The notes under the pieces were generated by a model. It did no database searches, was not told the DNA's origin, and worked only from the letters and a program-made list of their open reading frames with translations. The position numbers were made by a program, and so were the translations under genes. From contig NZ_JABVBB010000038.1 of assembly GCF_013346665.1 (NCBI RefSeq), positions 527,164 to 591,163 of the forward strand: a DNA stretch of 64,000 bases, given 5' to 3'. Numbering within the stretch: position 1 is the first letter of the stretch; every line of letters starts with the position of its first letter. Positions 36,130-45,563 of the stretch are shown piece by piece. The DNA comes from Sulfitobacter maritimus (GTDB taxonomy: Bacteria; Pseudomonadota; Alphaproteobacteria; Rhodobacterales; Rhodobacteraceae).

Positions 36130-36984
36130 ATGGAAAAAACGCTTCTTTCGATTGGTCACGGCTATACAGCGCGGGCCTTGGCGGCGCGGCTGATCCCGCA
36201 GGGATGGCGCATCATCGGCACTACCCGAAGCCGCGATAAGCTGGACGAGATTGCCGCGACTGGGGTGGAGCCGTTGCTTTGGCCCAGTGCCGATTTAGGC
36301 GCGTTTTTGAAAGAGGTGCCAAATGTGCTGGTCTCGGCAGGGCCGGGGCCGGAGGGCGATCCGGTGCTGCTGGCCTTGGCCGATGATATTGCCAAGGCCG
36401 CGCCGGGGATGCGCTGGTTGGGGTATCTGTCGACCACTGGCGTTTACGGAGATCACGGCGGCGATTGGGTGGATGAAACCACGCCCCTGACCCCCTCGAC
36501 CCGGCGCGGCGCGGCACGTGTTCAGGCCGAAGGTGCATGGGCGGCGATCCCCGATCTGCCGCTCCATATCTTTCGCCTTGCAGGCATCTACGGCCCCGGT
36601 CGCGGCCCTTTTGAAAAGGTCCGCAGTGGCAAGGCACGGCGGATCATCAAACCCGGTCAGGTGTTCTCGCGCATTCATGTGGCGGACATCGCGCAGGCGT
36701 TGGACCTGTCCCTTGCGCAGCCGCAGCCGGGGGCCATTTACAACCTTTGTGATGACGACCCGGCCCCGCCGCAGGATGTGATCGCCCATGCTGCTGATCT
36801 GCTGGACCTGCCGCTGCCGCCGAAGGTGGATTTCGCCGAGGCAGAGATGTCACCGATGGCCCGCAGCTTTTACGCCGAAAGCAAACGGGTGCGGAACGAT
36901 CATATCAAGGCCGCGTTGGGCTGGCAGCCGATCTACCCCGATTATCGCTCCGGTCTGGCCGCTCTTCTGGCGTCCGACGGTTAG
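36130..36984 (+). CDS. SDR-family oxidoreductase, YeeZ-like
   Basis: A 284-residue Rossmann protein (SIGHGYTARALAARLIPQG at the N-terminus) resembling YeeZ and other atypical SDRs. Tyr is present in LGYLSTTGVYGDHGG, but a canonical Tyr-x3-Lys is not clear. The substrate is unknown. It stands between the polysaccharide genes and exoD on the same strand and could be part of either unit, or neither. Confidence 0.82.
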   Translation: MEKTLLSIGHGYTARALAARLIPQGWRIIGTTRSRDKLDEIAATGVEPLLWPSADLGAFLKEVPNVLVSAGPGPEGDPVLLALADDIAKAAPGMRWLGYLSTTGVYGDHGGDWVDETTPLTPSTRRGAARVQAEGAWAAIPDLPLHIFRLAGIYGPGRGPFEKVRSGKARRIIKPGQVFSRIHVADIAQALDLSLAQPQPGAIYNLCDDDPAPPQDVIAHAADLLDLPLPPKVDFAEAEMSPMARSFYAESKRVRNDHIKAALGWQPIYPDYRSGLAALLASDG

Positions 36985-36998
36985 AGCCGAGGCCTGCC

Positions 36999-37589
36999 AT
37001 GCGCCGCGATGAACATACATTGCACTTTCTGCTCGACAGTATGGACCGTGCGGCGCAGCGCGAGACGGTATCGATACAAGATATTCTGCATGAAATCGGT
37101 GACCGCTCTATCACGCCGCTCATTCTGATCGTGGCGCTGCTGCTGGTCTCTCCGCTGTCGGGGATTCCCGGCGTCTCTACCTTGGCGGCCCTGACCATCA
37201 TCATTTTGGCGGTGCAAGCGGTGCGAGGGAAGCGCAGCCTGTGGCTGCCGGGTTTTCTCTTGCGGCGCGAGATCGCGGGCAAAAGTCTGAGCAGTTGCGT
37301 GGGCTACCTGCGCCGCCCCTGTGCCTTTGTGGATCGTCAGTGCCGCCCGAGGCTGCAATATCTGACGACCGGTCCAATGCGGTTTTTAACGCTGTTGATG
37401 GTCGCGGTGATCCCCATCGGCTGGCCCTTTATGGAGGTGCTGCCGATGATGTCTTCAATCGGCGCGCTGACCGTGGCGCTGCTGGTGTTTGGTCTGTTCA
37501 CCCGCGACGGGCTGTTCGTGCTGCTGGGCTATCTTTGCGTGGCGGTCACGCTAGGGGCCGGGCTTTGGTTGCTGCTCAGCGCGACCTGA
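36999..37589 (+). CDS. Exopolysaccharide synthesis protein ExoD
   Basis: A 196-residue ExoD-family inner-membrane protein. It starts with a hydrophilic region (LDSMDRAAQRETVSIQDILHEIGDRSITPLILIVALLL) followed by four or five helices with the conserved SPLSGIPGVSTLAAL segment. ExoD affects exopolysaccharide and alkali tolerance in Sinorhizobium; its biochemical role is unresolved. It ends 2 nt from the convergent dxs stop. Confidence 0.88.
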   Translation: MRRDEHTLHFLLDSMDRAAQRETVSIQDILHEIGDRSITPLILIVALLLVSPLSGIPGVSTLAALTIIILAVQAVRGKRSLWLPGFLLRREIAGKSLSSCVGYLRRPCAFVDRQCRPRLQYLTTGPMRFLTLLMVAVIPIGWPFMEVLPMMSSIGALTVALLVFGLFTRDGLFVLLGYLCVAVTLGAGLWLLLSAT

Positions 37590-37591
37590 CA

Positions 37592-39520
37592 TTAGGCGCG
37601 CTGTGCGTCGAGATTCGATACGCCCAGCACATCAAGCACTTTGGCGGTGATCTGTTCGGCATTCATACCTGCCACCGCATACATATCCGCCGGGCTGGCC
37701 TGATCGATAAAGATATCCGGCAGTACCATGGAGCGGAACTTCAGCCCCTTATCAAAGACCGCCTCATCGGCCAAAAGCTGCGCCACATGGCTGCCGAAGC
37801 CGCCCACGGCGCCTTCTTCGATGGTGATCAGCGCTTCATGTTCTTCGGCCAGTTTCAAGATCATCTCGCGGTCCAGCGGCTTGGCGAAACGCGCGTCGGC
37901 GATGGTGGGGGTGATGCCCTTGGCGCTGAGCGCTTCGGCGGCTTTTTCGACCTCCTCTAGCCGGGTGCCAAAGGACAGCAGCGCGACTTTGCTGCCCTTC
38001 TTGATCATCCGGCCCTTGCCGATTTCCAGCGGGGTGCCGCGCTCTGGCATCTCGACCCCGCGCCCTTCGCCGCGCGGATAGCGGAAGGCGATGGGACCGT
38101 CGTCATGAGCGGCGGCGGTGGCGACCATATGGCGCAACTCGGCCTCATCGGCGGCGGCCATGACCACAAAGCCGGGGAGGTTGGCGAGGAAGGCCACATC
38201 GAAGGCGCCCGCGTGGGTTGGCCCGTCAGCGCCGACCAATCCGGCGCGATCAATGGCGAAACGCACCGGCAGGCGCTGGATTGCGACATCATGCACGACT
38301 TGGTCGTAGCCGCGCTGCAAGAAGGTCGAATACATCGCGCAGAAGGGTTTCATCCCCGCCGCCGCAAGCCCGGCGCAGAAGGTCACGCCATGTTGCTCGG
38401 CAATGCCGACGTCGAAACAGCGGCTGGGGTAGCGTTCGGCGAAAAGGTCTAGCCCGGTGCCATCGGGCATGGCAGCGGTCACGGCGCAGATTTTGTCGTC
38501 CTCGGCGGCCTCGGCCAGCAGGCTGTCAGCGAAGACGCGGGTGTAGCTCGGCGCGTTGGAAGGGGCTTTCTTTTGCTCGCCCGTCACCACGTTGAATTTG
38601 GCCGTGGCATGGCCGCGGTCACGCGCGGCTTCGGCGGGGCCATAGCCCTTGCCCTTTTGTGTCTGGATGTGGATCAGGATCGGCCCGGTGGCGCGTTGCT
38701 GGACGGTGCGCAAAACCGGCAGCAACTGGTCCATGTCATGCCCGTTGATCGGGCCGAGGTAGGAGAATCCAAGGTTCTCGAACAGTGTCCCGCCCACGGC
38801 CATGCCTTTGAGCATGTCCTTGGCGCGTTTCGCGCCCTCGCGGAACGGCTCCGGCAGCAGGCTCACTGCGCCCTTGGCGGCGGCTTTGAAATCTTGGAAC
38901 GGCGCTTCGGCATAGAGGCGGCTGAGGTAGCTCGACATTGCGCCCACAGGCGGGGCGATGGACATTTCATTGTCGTTCAGGATGACGATCAGTCGCTTTT
39001 TCAGATCGCCCGCATTATTGAGCGCCTCATAGGCCATGCCCGCGCTCATCGCGCCATCCCCGATCACGGCAATCGCATCGCCCAAGCCTTCGGGGATCAC
39101 ACCGCCTAAGTCGCGGCCCACGGCAAAGCCAAGCGCGGCAGAGATCGAGGTCGAACTATGCGCTGCGCCAAACGGGTCATAGGGGGACTCGCTGCGTTTG
39201 GTGAAGCCCGAGAGCCCGTCCTTCATGCGCAGGCTGCGGATGCGGTCGCGGCGTTCGGTGAGGATTTTATGCGGGTAGCACTGGTGGCTAACGTCCCAGA
39301 TGATCTTGTCGCGCGGGGTGTCAAAAACTGCGTGCAGCGCCACTGTCAGTTCCACCACACCAAGGCCCGCGCCCAGATGCCCGCCGGTTTCCGACACGGC
39401 TGAAATCGTTTCGGTCCGCAGCTCGCGGGCGACTTGGGTCAACTCAGCGTCGGACAGTCGTTTCAGGTCCGCCGGGCGGGTGATCTGATCGAGCAGGGGG
39501 GTAGCGGGTCTGTCACTCAT
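37592..39520 (-). CDS. dxs: 1-Deoxy-D-xylulose-5-phosphate synthase
   Basis: It condenses pyruvate and glyceraldehyde 3-phosphate using TPP, the entry to the MEP isoprenoid path. The 642-residue protein has [14 protein letters not shown], the TPP motif [18 protein letters not shown] and the transketolase pyrimidine part ([22 protein letters not shown]). ATG 39520 has AGAGG before it and starts [13 protein letters not shown]; the frame extends 10 codons further without a site. It is downstream of ispA and xseB in one operon, a common arrangement. Confidence 0.96.
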   Translation of the reverse strand: MSDRPATPLLDQITRPADLKRLSDAELTQVARELRTETISAVSETGGHLGAGLGVVELTVALHAVFDTPRDKIIWDVSHQCYPHKILTERRDRIRSLRMKDGLSGFTKRSESPYDPFGAAHSSTSISAALGFAVGRDLGGVIPEGLGDAIAVIGDGAMSAGMAYEALNNAGDLKKRLIVILNDNEMSIAPPVGAMSSYLSRLYAEAPFQDFKAAAKGAVSLLPEPFREGAKRAKDMLKGMAVGGTLFENLGFSYLGPINGHDMDQLLPVLRTVQQRATGPILIHIQTQKGKGYGPAEAARDRGHATAKFNVVTGEQKKAPSNAPSYTRVFADSLLAEAAEDDKICAVTAAMPDGTGLDLFAERYPSRCFDVGIAEQHGVTFCAGLAAAGMKPFCAMYSTFLQRGYDQVVHDVAIQRLPVRFAIDRAGLVGADGPTHAGAFDVAFLANLPGFVVMAAADEAELRHMVATAAAHDDGPIAFRYPRGEGRGVEMPERGTPLEIGKGRMIKKGSKVALLSFGTRLEEVEKAAEALSAKGITPTIADARFAKPLDREMILKLAEEHEALITIEEGAVGGFGSHVAQLLADEAVFDKGLKFRSMVLPDIFIDQASPADMYAVAGMNAEQITAKVLDVLGVSNLDAQRA

Positions 39521-39561
39521 CGGGGCCTCTCTGGTGCCGGTGCGGCGCATCTGCTGCGCGA

Positions 39562-40443
39562 CTAGCTGTCGCGGGCAATAACGAAGGCCGCAGCCGCTCG
39601 CAAGCTCTGCGCCTCTTGTCCATAATCAGATAGGGCGTCACAGGCCATGTCCACCAATTCGGCGGCGCGGGTCTTTGCGCCGTCGAGGCCGAGGTGCGAC
39701 ACGAAGGTCGCTTTGCCCGCCGCGTCGTCTTTGCCCACGGCCTTGCCGACGGTTTCGGCGTCGCCTTCGACGTCGAGAATGTCATCCGCGATTTGAAAGG
39801 CCAGTCCAAGGTGTTTGGCATATTTGCCGAGCGCGGTGGCATCGGCCCCGGCCATGCGCGGCCCGGCCATCGCGGACCATTCGATCAAGGCGCCGGTCTT
39901 GCCTGCTTGCAGGGCTGTGATCTCGTCTAGCGAAAGCGGGGATGCGGCGCTCTCCGCCGCGATGTCGCGGGCTTGACCGCCAACCATTCCGCCCACGCCG
40001 GCGGCCTGCGCAAGGCTGGTCATCAGGTGCAGCCTCGCTTCGGCAGTGCAAGGCAGATGCCCGATCAATTCGAACGCCAAGGTCTGAAGCGCGTCGCCTG
40101 CCAGCACGGCGGTGGCCTCATCCCATTTGCGGTGCACGGTAGGCTGACCCCGGCGCAGGTCGTCGTCGTCCATACAGGGGAGGTCATCATGCACCAGCGA
40201 ATAGGCGTGCAACGCCTCAATGGCGCCCGCTGCCGGGGCGGCCATGCCGGGGGCGATGCCGTGCAGACGGGCGGATTCGATCACCAGAAACCCGCGCAGC
40301 CCCTTGCCGCCGGTGCAGGCGTAGCGCATCGCCTCGGCCACCGCGCCTTTGTGCGGCGCAAGGGCTGCTTCGATCTGGGCCTGTGCGAGGTCGCGGGCAT
40401 GGGCGAGCGCGTCGCGCAGCGAAGGGGCGGATTGAAAAGACAT
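39562..40443 (-). CDS. ispA: Polyprenyl synthetase (farnesyl diphosphate synthase)
   Basis: It makes farnesyl diphosphate from IPP and DMAPP. The 293-residue protein has the first Asp-rich motif [14 protein letters not shown] and the second [13 protein letters not shown], both binding Mg-diphosphate. The start is set at ATG 40443, just after the xseB stop; a frame start 12 nt earlier would overlap xseB. Middle gene of xseB-ispA-dxs. Confidence 0.94.
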   Translation of the reverse strand: MSFQSAPSLRDALAHARDLAQAQIEAALAPHKGAVAEAMRYACTGGKGLRGFLVIESARLHGIAPGMAAPAAGAIEALHAYSLVHDDLPCMDDDDLRRGQPTVHRKWDEATAVLAGDALQTLAFELIGHLPCTAEARLHLMTSLAQAAGVGGMVGGQARDIAAESAASPLSLDEITALQAGKTGALIEWSAMAGPRMAGADATALGKYAKHLGLAFQIADDILDVEGDAETVGKAVGKDDAAGKATFVSHLGLDGAKTRAAELVDMACDALSDYGQEAQSLRAAAAFVIARDS

Positions 40444-40451
40444 CCGGGCTG

Positions 40452-40694
40452 TCAAAGCCCTTCGACGGGTTTCAGCCCATTGGGATTGCCGTCGCCATCC
40501 AGCGTGATCGCCGCGACCTTTTCCTCGGCCTCTTTCAGCTTGGCTTCGCAGCGTGCCTTAAGCTTGGCGCCACGCTCATAGAGCGCGATGCTTTCGTCCA
40601 GCGCCACGTCACCCCGCTCCAGCTGGCCAAGCACCTTTTCCAGTTCCGCCATCGCGGTTTCAAAGTTCATCTCTTCGACAGGTGTGTCAGACAT
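40452..40694 (-). CDS. xseB: Exodeoxyribonuclease VII small subunit
   Basis: An 80-residue helical partner of XseA. The motif NFETAMAELEKVLGQLERGDVALDESIALYERGAKL is the XseB signature. It heads the xseB-ispA-dxs operon, which is the standard order in many proteobacteria; xseA is not in the window. Confidence 0.95.
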   Translation of the reverse strand: MSDTPVEEMNFETAMAELEKVLGQLERGDVALDESIALYERGAKLKARCEAKLKEAEEKVAAITLDGDGNPNGLKPVEGL

Positions 40695-40788
40695 TGCGCG
40701 CCTCTTGTTTCAGAATTTCGCGGGACAATAGAACGGGTGGCGGCGCATTGCCAGCGGGCTGGGGTGATGAATTGCACAGGCGAAAGGA

Positions 40789-41490
40789 TCAATCCGGTGC
40801 CAGCATATAGCCCGCGCCGCGCACGGTTTGCAGATATTGCGGCTGCTTCGGGTCGCTTTCAATCTTGCGCCGCAGCCGGGTGATTTGGACATCTACCGCG
40901 CGTTCCTGCGCTTGGCCGCGGTCGCGGCCCAATTCCTCGACCAGTTTGGCGCGGCTGAGGGCTATGCCGGGCTGGGCCGAGAAAATTTTCATCAGATGCA
41001 CTTCGGTCGCGGTGAGGCGGATTAGTTCGTCGCCCTGCCAAAGCTCGCCACGTTCCATGTCGTAGCGGATTGTGCCAAAGGACAGCACCTTTGGCGCGGC
41101 GTCGGCGGCAGAGGTGTCGGGCATACGGCGCAGGATCGCGTTGATCCGCAGCAGCAGTTCTTTCGGCTCGAACGGTTTGGGCAGGTAATCATCCGCCCCG
41201 GCCTCCAGCCCTTCGATGCGGTTGTCGGTCTCGCCCTTGGCGGTGAGCAGCAGGATCGGGGTTTGCAGGCTCTCGCGCAGGGCGCGGGTCAGGGCCATTC
41301 CGTCTTCGCCGGGCATCATCACGTCGAGCACGATGAGGTCAAACTCCAGCCCTGCCAAGACGCGCCGCGCATGGGCCGCGTCGCGGGCGGTGGTGACCAG
41401 AAACCCATGCCGCATCAGGAACTTTTTGAGCAGGCTGCGGATGCGCTCGTCATCATCGACAACAAGCAAATGGGCGTCCACCTCATTCAT
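40789..41490 (-). CDS. petR: OmpR-family response regulator PetR
   Basis: A 233-residue two-component regulator. The receiver has the acidic pocket (VVDDDE), phospho-acceptor Asp in LIVLDVMMPGEDG, the Thr in LLLTAKG and Lys in LPKPF; the C-terminal winged helix ends with YLQTVRGAGYML. Together with the MarR-type gene directly upstream (4-nt overlap), it matches petP-petR of Rhodobacter capsulatus, where petR lies by the cytochrome bc1 operon and is required for growth. No bc1 genes and no partner kinase are here. Confidence 0.85.
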   Translation of the reverse strand: MNEVDAHLLVVDDDERIRSLLKKFLMRHGFLVTTARDAAHARRVLAGLEFDLIVLDVMMPGEDGMALTRALRESLQTPILLLTAKGETDNRIEGLEAGADDYLPKPFEPKELLLRINAILRRMPDTSAADAAPKVLSFGTIRYDMERGELWQGDELIRLTATEVHLMKIFSAQPGIALSRAKLVEELGRDRGQAQERAVDVQITRLRRKIESDPKQPQYLQTVRGAGYMLAPD

Positions 41491-42029
41491 GGGGCGCTGT
41501 CGCGCAGTCGGTCAAAGCTTTCGCGCATTTCGGGGTCCATCATCGCCTCCAATACCGTCCTGAAACCGGCCACGGCCTCTGGCCCGGCGGTGCGAAAGGC
41601 CATTCGCATACGTGCGCGCTGTGCGTCTGACAGCTTCTGCTCCAGCGCCCGGCCTTCGTCGGTCAGGAACAGATGCCGCTCGCGCTTGTCGTTGCGGCCA
41701 ACCCTGCTTTGTACCAGACCATCGGCGATGAGCGTGCGCAAGACACGGTTGAGCGATTGTTTCGTGACGCCAAGGATGTTGAGCAGATTATTGACCGTCG
41801 TACCGGGCGCACGGTTGATAAAGTGGATCGCCCGGTGGTGTGCGCGTCCGTAAGCCATATCGGCCAGAATGCGGTCTGGATCGGCGGTAAAGCCGCGATA
41901 GGCAAAGAACATCGCCTCAATCGCTTGGCGCAGGTGCTCGTCAGTCAGGAACAGCAGGCTTTCGCCGCTCGGGGGCGCCATCATTCGGCCATCCGCCATA
42001 TCATGCCTCATTCTCTGCCACGGCCCCAT
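41487..42029 (-). CDS. petP: MarR-family regulator PetP
   Basis: A 180-residue winged-helix regulator of the MarR type. The core contains PGTTVNNLLNILGVTKQSLNRVLRTLIADGLV (recognition helix) and the wing GRNDKRERHLFLTDEG. Several Met codons near the N-terminus leave the start open. It overlaps petR by 4 nt, as in the petP-petR pair of Rhodobacter capsulatus. It is divergent from ilvE across a 150-bp gap. Confidence 0.83.
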   Translation of the reverse strand: MGPWQRMRHDMADGRMMAPPSGESLLFLTDEHLRQAIEAMFFAYRGFTADPDRILADMAYGRAHHRAIHFINRAPGTTVNNLLNILGVTKQSLNRVLRTLIADGLVQSRVGRNDKRERHLFLTDEGRALEQKLSDAQRARMRMAFRTAGPEAVAGFRTVLEAMMDPEMRESFDRLRDSAP

Positions 42030-42061
42030 GCGCCGCTTTACGGCAGTTTAAGTCAGCGTTG

Positions 42062-42090
42062 TTGACATTCCAAGAGTGAAAGGCTATCGA
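42062..42090 (+). promoter_or_regulatory. Possible sigma-70 promoter for ilvE
   Basis: TTGACA at 42062-42067 and TATCGA at 42085-42090 are 17 bp apart, 90 bp before the ilvE ATG. The -35 is consensus and the -10 is fair. Confidence 0.4.
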
Positions 42091-42179
42091 ATCGTGAGTT
42101 TTGCGCAACTAAATGTCTGGTTCTGCTGGCTCTGGCGCAATTTATGCAAAGATTACGGGTCAATTTGGAGGGTAAAACC

Positions 42180-43049
42180 ATGACAGGTGGATATGACAAC
42201 CGAGATGGGCACATCTGGATGGATGGTGGCATGGTCGATTGGCGCGAGGCCAATGTCCATATTCTGACCCATGCGCTGCATTACGCCTCTTCGGTGTTTG
42301 AGGGTGAGCGGGCCTATAACGGCAAGATTTTCAAGAGCCGCGAACATTCGGAACGCCTAAAGCGTTCGGCTGAGATGATCGACTTTGAGATTCCCTACAC
42401 CATTGACCAAATCGAAGCCGCCAAGGCCGAAGTCCTCGCCGCCTCTGGTTTGAAGGACGCCTATGTGCGTGCGCTGGCTTGGCGTGGTGTGGGCGAAGAC
42501 ATGGGCGTTGCCTCCTCTCGCAACCCGGTGCGGCTGGCGATTGCCGCATGGGAATGGGGTGCCTACTACGGCGACGCCAAAATGAAGGGCGCGAAGCTCG
42601 ACATTTCCAAGTGGAAGCGCCCCAGCCCCGAGACGATCCCCAGCCATGCGAAGGCCGCTGGCCTTTATATGATCTGCACCATGGCCAAACACGCGGCTGA
42701 GGCGAAGGGCTGTTCCGACGCGATGATGTATGACTATCGCGGCTATGTGGCTGAGGCGACGGGGGCCAATATCTTTTTCGTCAAGGATGGCGAAGTGCAC
42801 ACGCCGACGCCCGATTGCTTCCTCAACGGCATCACCCGTCAGACCGTGATCGAGATGCTCAAGCAAAAGGGCATCACCGTGCATGAGCGCCACATCATGC
42901 CCGAAGAGTTGGAAGGGTTTGAGCAGTGCTGGCTCACCGGCACCGCCGCCGAAGTGACCCCGGTGGGCCAGATCGGCGACTGGAATTTCGAAGTCGGCGC
43001 GCTGACGCGTGAGATCGCCACCGACTATGAAAAGCTGGTGCGCTCCTAA
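42180..43049 (+). CDS. ilvE: Branched-chain amino-acid aminotransferase
   Basis: A PLP enzyme for the last step of Leu/Ile/Val synthesis. The 289-residue protein starts at ATG 42180, preceded by TTGGAGGG. It has the class IV aminotransferase features: HALHYASSVFEGERAY, the PLP Lys in IPSHAKAAGLYMICTMAKHAAE, and YVAEATGANIFFVKDG then LNGITRQTVIEM. Its stop codon overlaps the pxpA stop by 4 nt from the other strand. Confidence 0.95.
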   Translation: MTGGYDNRDGHIWMDGGMVDWREANVHILTHALHYASSVFEGERAYNGKIFKSREHSERLKRSAEMIDFEIPYTIDQIEAAKAEVLAASGLKDAYVRALAWRGVGEDMGVASSRNPVRLAIAAWEWGAYYGDAKMKGAKLDISKWKRPSPETIPSHAKAAGLYMICTMAKHAAEAKGCSDAMMYDYRGYVAEATGANIFFVKDGEVHTPTPDCFLNGITRQTVIEMLKQKGITVHERHIMPEELEGFEQCWLTGTAAEVTPVGQIGDWNFEVGALTREIATDYEKLVRS

Positions 43050-43813
43050 GCGTTCCCGCTGAACTTTTGCAAAGTCACGCCGCCGTCCTGCAAACCCTTG
43101 CGGACGGCGGTTGCGATTTGAACGGCCTCTGCCGTGTCGCCGTGCAGGCAGATCGTGTCGATCCGCGTTGGGATATGTTTGCCGCTCTCGGTGATGATCG
43201 CGCCGGCCTTGACCATCTCCACCATCCGGGCGGCGGCGTGATCAGCGTCATGGATCACCGCACCCGGTTTGCTGCGGTCCACCAATGTGGCGTCGTCATT
43301 ATAGGCGCGGTCGGCAAAGATTTCCCCGGCCCATTTGCAGCCCAGTGATTTGACCGCCCGCTCCTGCGCGGTGGCGGCGAGCACCATCACAATAAGATCA
43401 GGGGCAACGCTCAGCGCCGCCTCATAGAGGTCGCGGGCCAAAGTTTCGTCCTCTGACGCCATATTCGACAGCGCCCCATGCAGCTTCAGATGCCGCACCT
43501 CGGCCCCGACGCTGCGGGCCATGCCGACGCTCGCCGCGACCTGATAGCGGATCTGATTTTGCAACGTGGCACGCGGCACGGACATGCGATTGCGGCCAAA
43601 CCCGGCCAGATCCATAAATCCCGGATGCGCACCGATGCCGACGCCGTTTTCCTGCGCCATGCGCATGGTCTTGGCCATGACGTCAGGATCGCCCGCATGG
43701 CCGCCGCAGGCAATATTGGCTGAGGTCAGAATTTTCAGCAGCGCGGCGTCATCGCCCATCGTCCAAGGGCCAAAGCTTTCGCCCATATCGGCGTTGAGAT
43801 CGACGGTGGTCAT
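43046..43813 (-). CDS. pxpA: 5-Oxoprolinase subunit A (LamB/YcsF)
   Basis: PxpA, PxpB and PxpC form an ATP-dependent 5-oxoprolinase that turns pyroglutamate into glutamate. This 255-residue LamB/YcsF protein has NADMGESFGPW, SANIACGGHAGDP and GIGAHPGFMDLAGFGR. It is the last gene of the leftward operon and overlaps pxpC by 4 nt. The family was long annotated as UPF0271. Confidence 0.94.
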   Translation of the reverse strand: MTTVDLNADMGESFGPWTMGDDAALLKILTSANIACGGHAGDPDVMAKTMRMAQENGVGIGAHPGFMDLAGFGRNRMSVPRATLQNQIRYQVAASVGMARSVGAEVRHLKLHGALSNMASEDETLARDLYEAALSVAPDLIVMVLAATAQERAVKSLGCKWAGEIFADRAYNDDATLVDRSKPGAVIHDADHAAARMVEMVKAGAIITESGKHIPTRIDTICLHGDTAEAVQIATAVRKGLQDGGVTLQKFSGNA

Positions 43814-44838
43814 GTCTTGTCCTTCTCGAATGGATCGGCGGTGGCCGAAACCACGCCGGAGATCAGTTGATAGGCGAGCAAATCGCGGATGCGGGCGGGG
43901 TCGCGCAGCAGAGGTTGGCGGCGTTTAAGCAGCGTCGCGAGGGTCTCGCGGTGGCGGGTCTCGGCAGCGAGGGCTTCGTCAAGGTCGACGAACTCAAACC
44001 GCAACGCCGCTCCCGGCTGGGCCTGGGCCACGATCGGCAGGTCGCAGGGGATCACGGTGCCGATGCGAGGGTAGCCGCCGGTGGTCTGACATTCGCACAT
44101 CAGCACAAAGGGCGCACCGTCGCCGGTGATCTGGATGTCGCCGGGGGTGATGACCTCAGAGACGATGGTCAACTGTCCGCCGGTGGCAAAGCCGTCGCCG
44201 TCATGGTCCATCCGTGCGCCCATACGGTTGGCGCGGGGATCGCGGCGGAACGTGGTTTCAGTGAAGCGGGCGCGTGTTGCGTCGTCAAAGGCATCGGTTT
44301 GCATGGAGGCGACAATACGCACCCGTTCCGCGCCAAAGCGCGTATCGCGGGGCAGGGTTTGACTGGTCTCGCCGCCCGTATCCGCCCCGATGGGCAGGCT
44401 GTCGCCGCTTTGCAGCAGGCGGCCAATGCCTGCGGCACGGTGGCTGGAGCGGGAGGCCATCACAGGTTCAACATCAAAACCGCCGCCCACATGCAGATAG
44501 CCATAGGCCCCGTCGCGCGCGCCGCCGATGGTCAGCGTGGCCCCCGCTGGCAGCAGGTGGCTGGCGTTCCATGCGAGCGGTTCGCCGTCGATATTCACCT
44601 GCATCTGCGCACCTGTAAGGGCGATGCGGGTGTCGGCATCTGCGCGAAATTGTCCGCCGCTTCCCGCCATTTCCAAAGCCGCGCTGTTCGGGTCTTGGCC
44701 AAGCAAAGCGGCCCCTTCGTGCAGGGCGGTCGGGTCGGCCGCGCCGCCGTGGGTCAGGCCCAATGCGCGGTATCCTGGGCGGCCAAGGTCTTGGATGGTC
44801 ATGGCAGGACCAGCTTGGAGGATGGTCAGAGCCGTCAT
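43810..44838 (-). CDS. pxpC: 5-Oxoprolinase subunit C (KipA-type)
   Basis: A 342-residue biotin-dependent-carboxyltransferase-like protein (AHS2). It has the opening QAGPAMTIQDLGRPGYRALGLTHGGAAD and the later TIVSEVITPGDIQITGDGAPFVLMCECQTTGGYPRIGTVI. It overlaps pxpA and pxpB by 4 nt each and completes the three-subunit enzyme. Confidence 0.94.
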   Translation of the reverse strand: MTALTILQAGPAMTIQDLGRPGYRALGLTHGGAADPTALHEGAALLGQDPNSAALEMAGSGGQFRADADTRIALTGAQMQVNIDGEPLAWNASHLLPAGATLTIGGARDGAYGYLHVGGGFDVEPVMASRSSHRAAGIGRLLQSGDSLPIGADTGGETSQTLPRDTRFGAERVRIVASMQTDAFDDATRARFTETTFRRDPRANRMGARMDHDGDGFATGGQLTIVSEVITPGDIQITGDGAPFVLMCECQTTGGYPRIGTVIPCDLPIVAQAQPGAALRFEFVDLDEALAAETRHRETLATLLKRRQPLLRDPARIRDLLAYQLISGVVSATADPFEKDKT

Positions 44839-45563
44839 GCCAGTGCCTCCCGCTCGGCACCGCCGGTGGGGTCATTGGCGATGCGGTCGAATTCTTGCCG
44901 GGTGATCGAGGGGAAGATCAGCTCATCGCCGGGCGACAGCGGAAAGGGCATCTCACTGCCGGGACGAAAGGTGCGAAAGGCCGTCTGGCCGATATGCCGC
45001 CAGCCGGTGGGGGACGCATTGGTGAAAATGATCAACTGCCGGATCGCCACCACCAATGCGCCGGGGGGGACGGATTTCGTTAACCCTTGCTGGCGGGGTA
45101 TGTCCCAATGCGGGGCCAGTTCGCCCATATAGGGTTGGCCGGGGGCAAAGCCGATGGTCAGGACACGCACGCGCGATTGCGACAACTCGGCAATGGCCGT
45201 GTCTGGATCAACGCCCGCCGCCTCTGCTGCCTCTTCCAATTGGGGGGCGAGGTCGGTGCCATAGACCGTTGGCACATGCCACAGGCTGCGCCCGGCGGGC
45301 AGGGGTTCGGCAAACCAGTCGCGGGTTTCAAGCAGTCCGCGCAGGCGGTCGGTCATCGTGGTGATCGCCTCTTGGCTGACTTCGAATTGCACAAAGGTCG
45401 ACACCAGCGAGGTACTGGTCTCGGTCACCTCCGGCCAGTCCTGCGCTTCGACTGCCGCGCGAAAGGCCAAGGCGGCGCGATTTGCGGGTTCTGACATCTT
45501 CTGGGCAAAGGTGATCAAAAGGCCAGAGAGACCGACGCTGCGAATGCGGGGCCAGTCAGTCAT
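44835..45563 (-). CDS. pxpB: 5-Oxoprolinase subunit B (KipI-type)
   Basis: A 242-residue AHS1-domain protein. It has the family core (RVLTIGFAPGQPYMGELAPHWDIPRQ, then VPPGALVVAIRQLIIFTNASPTGWRHIGQT). In Bacillus the relative KipI inhibits kinase A, but next to pxpA and pxpC the 5-oxoprolinase role is the better call. Overlaps pxpC by 4 nt and the BASS-like gene by 8 nt. Confidence 0.93.
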   Translation of the reverse strand: MTDWPRIRSVGLSGLLITFAQKMSEPANRAALAFRAAVEAQDWPEVTETSTSLVSTFVQFEVSQEAITTMTDRLRGLLETRDWFAEPLPAGRSLWHVPTVYGTDLAPQLEEAAEAAGVDPDTAIAELSQSRVRVLTIGFAPGQPYMGELAPHWDIPRQQGLTKSVPPGALVVAIRQLIIFTNASPTGWRHIGQTAFRTFRPGSEMPFPLSPGDELIFPSITRQEFDRIANDPTGGAEREALA

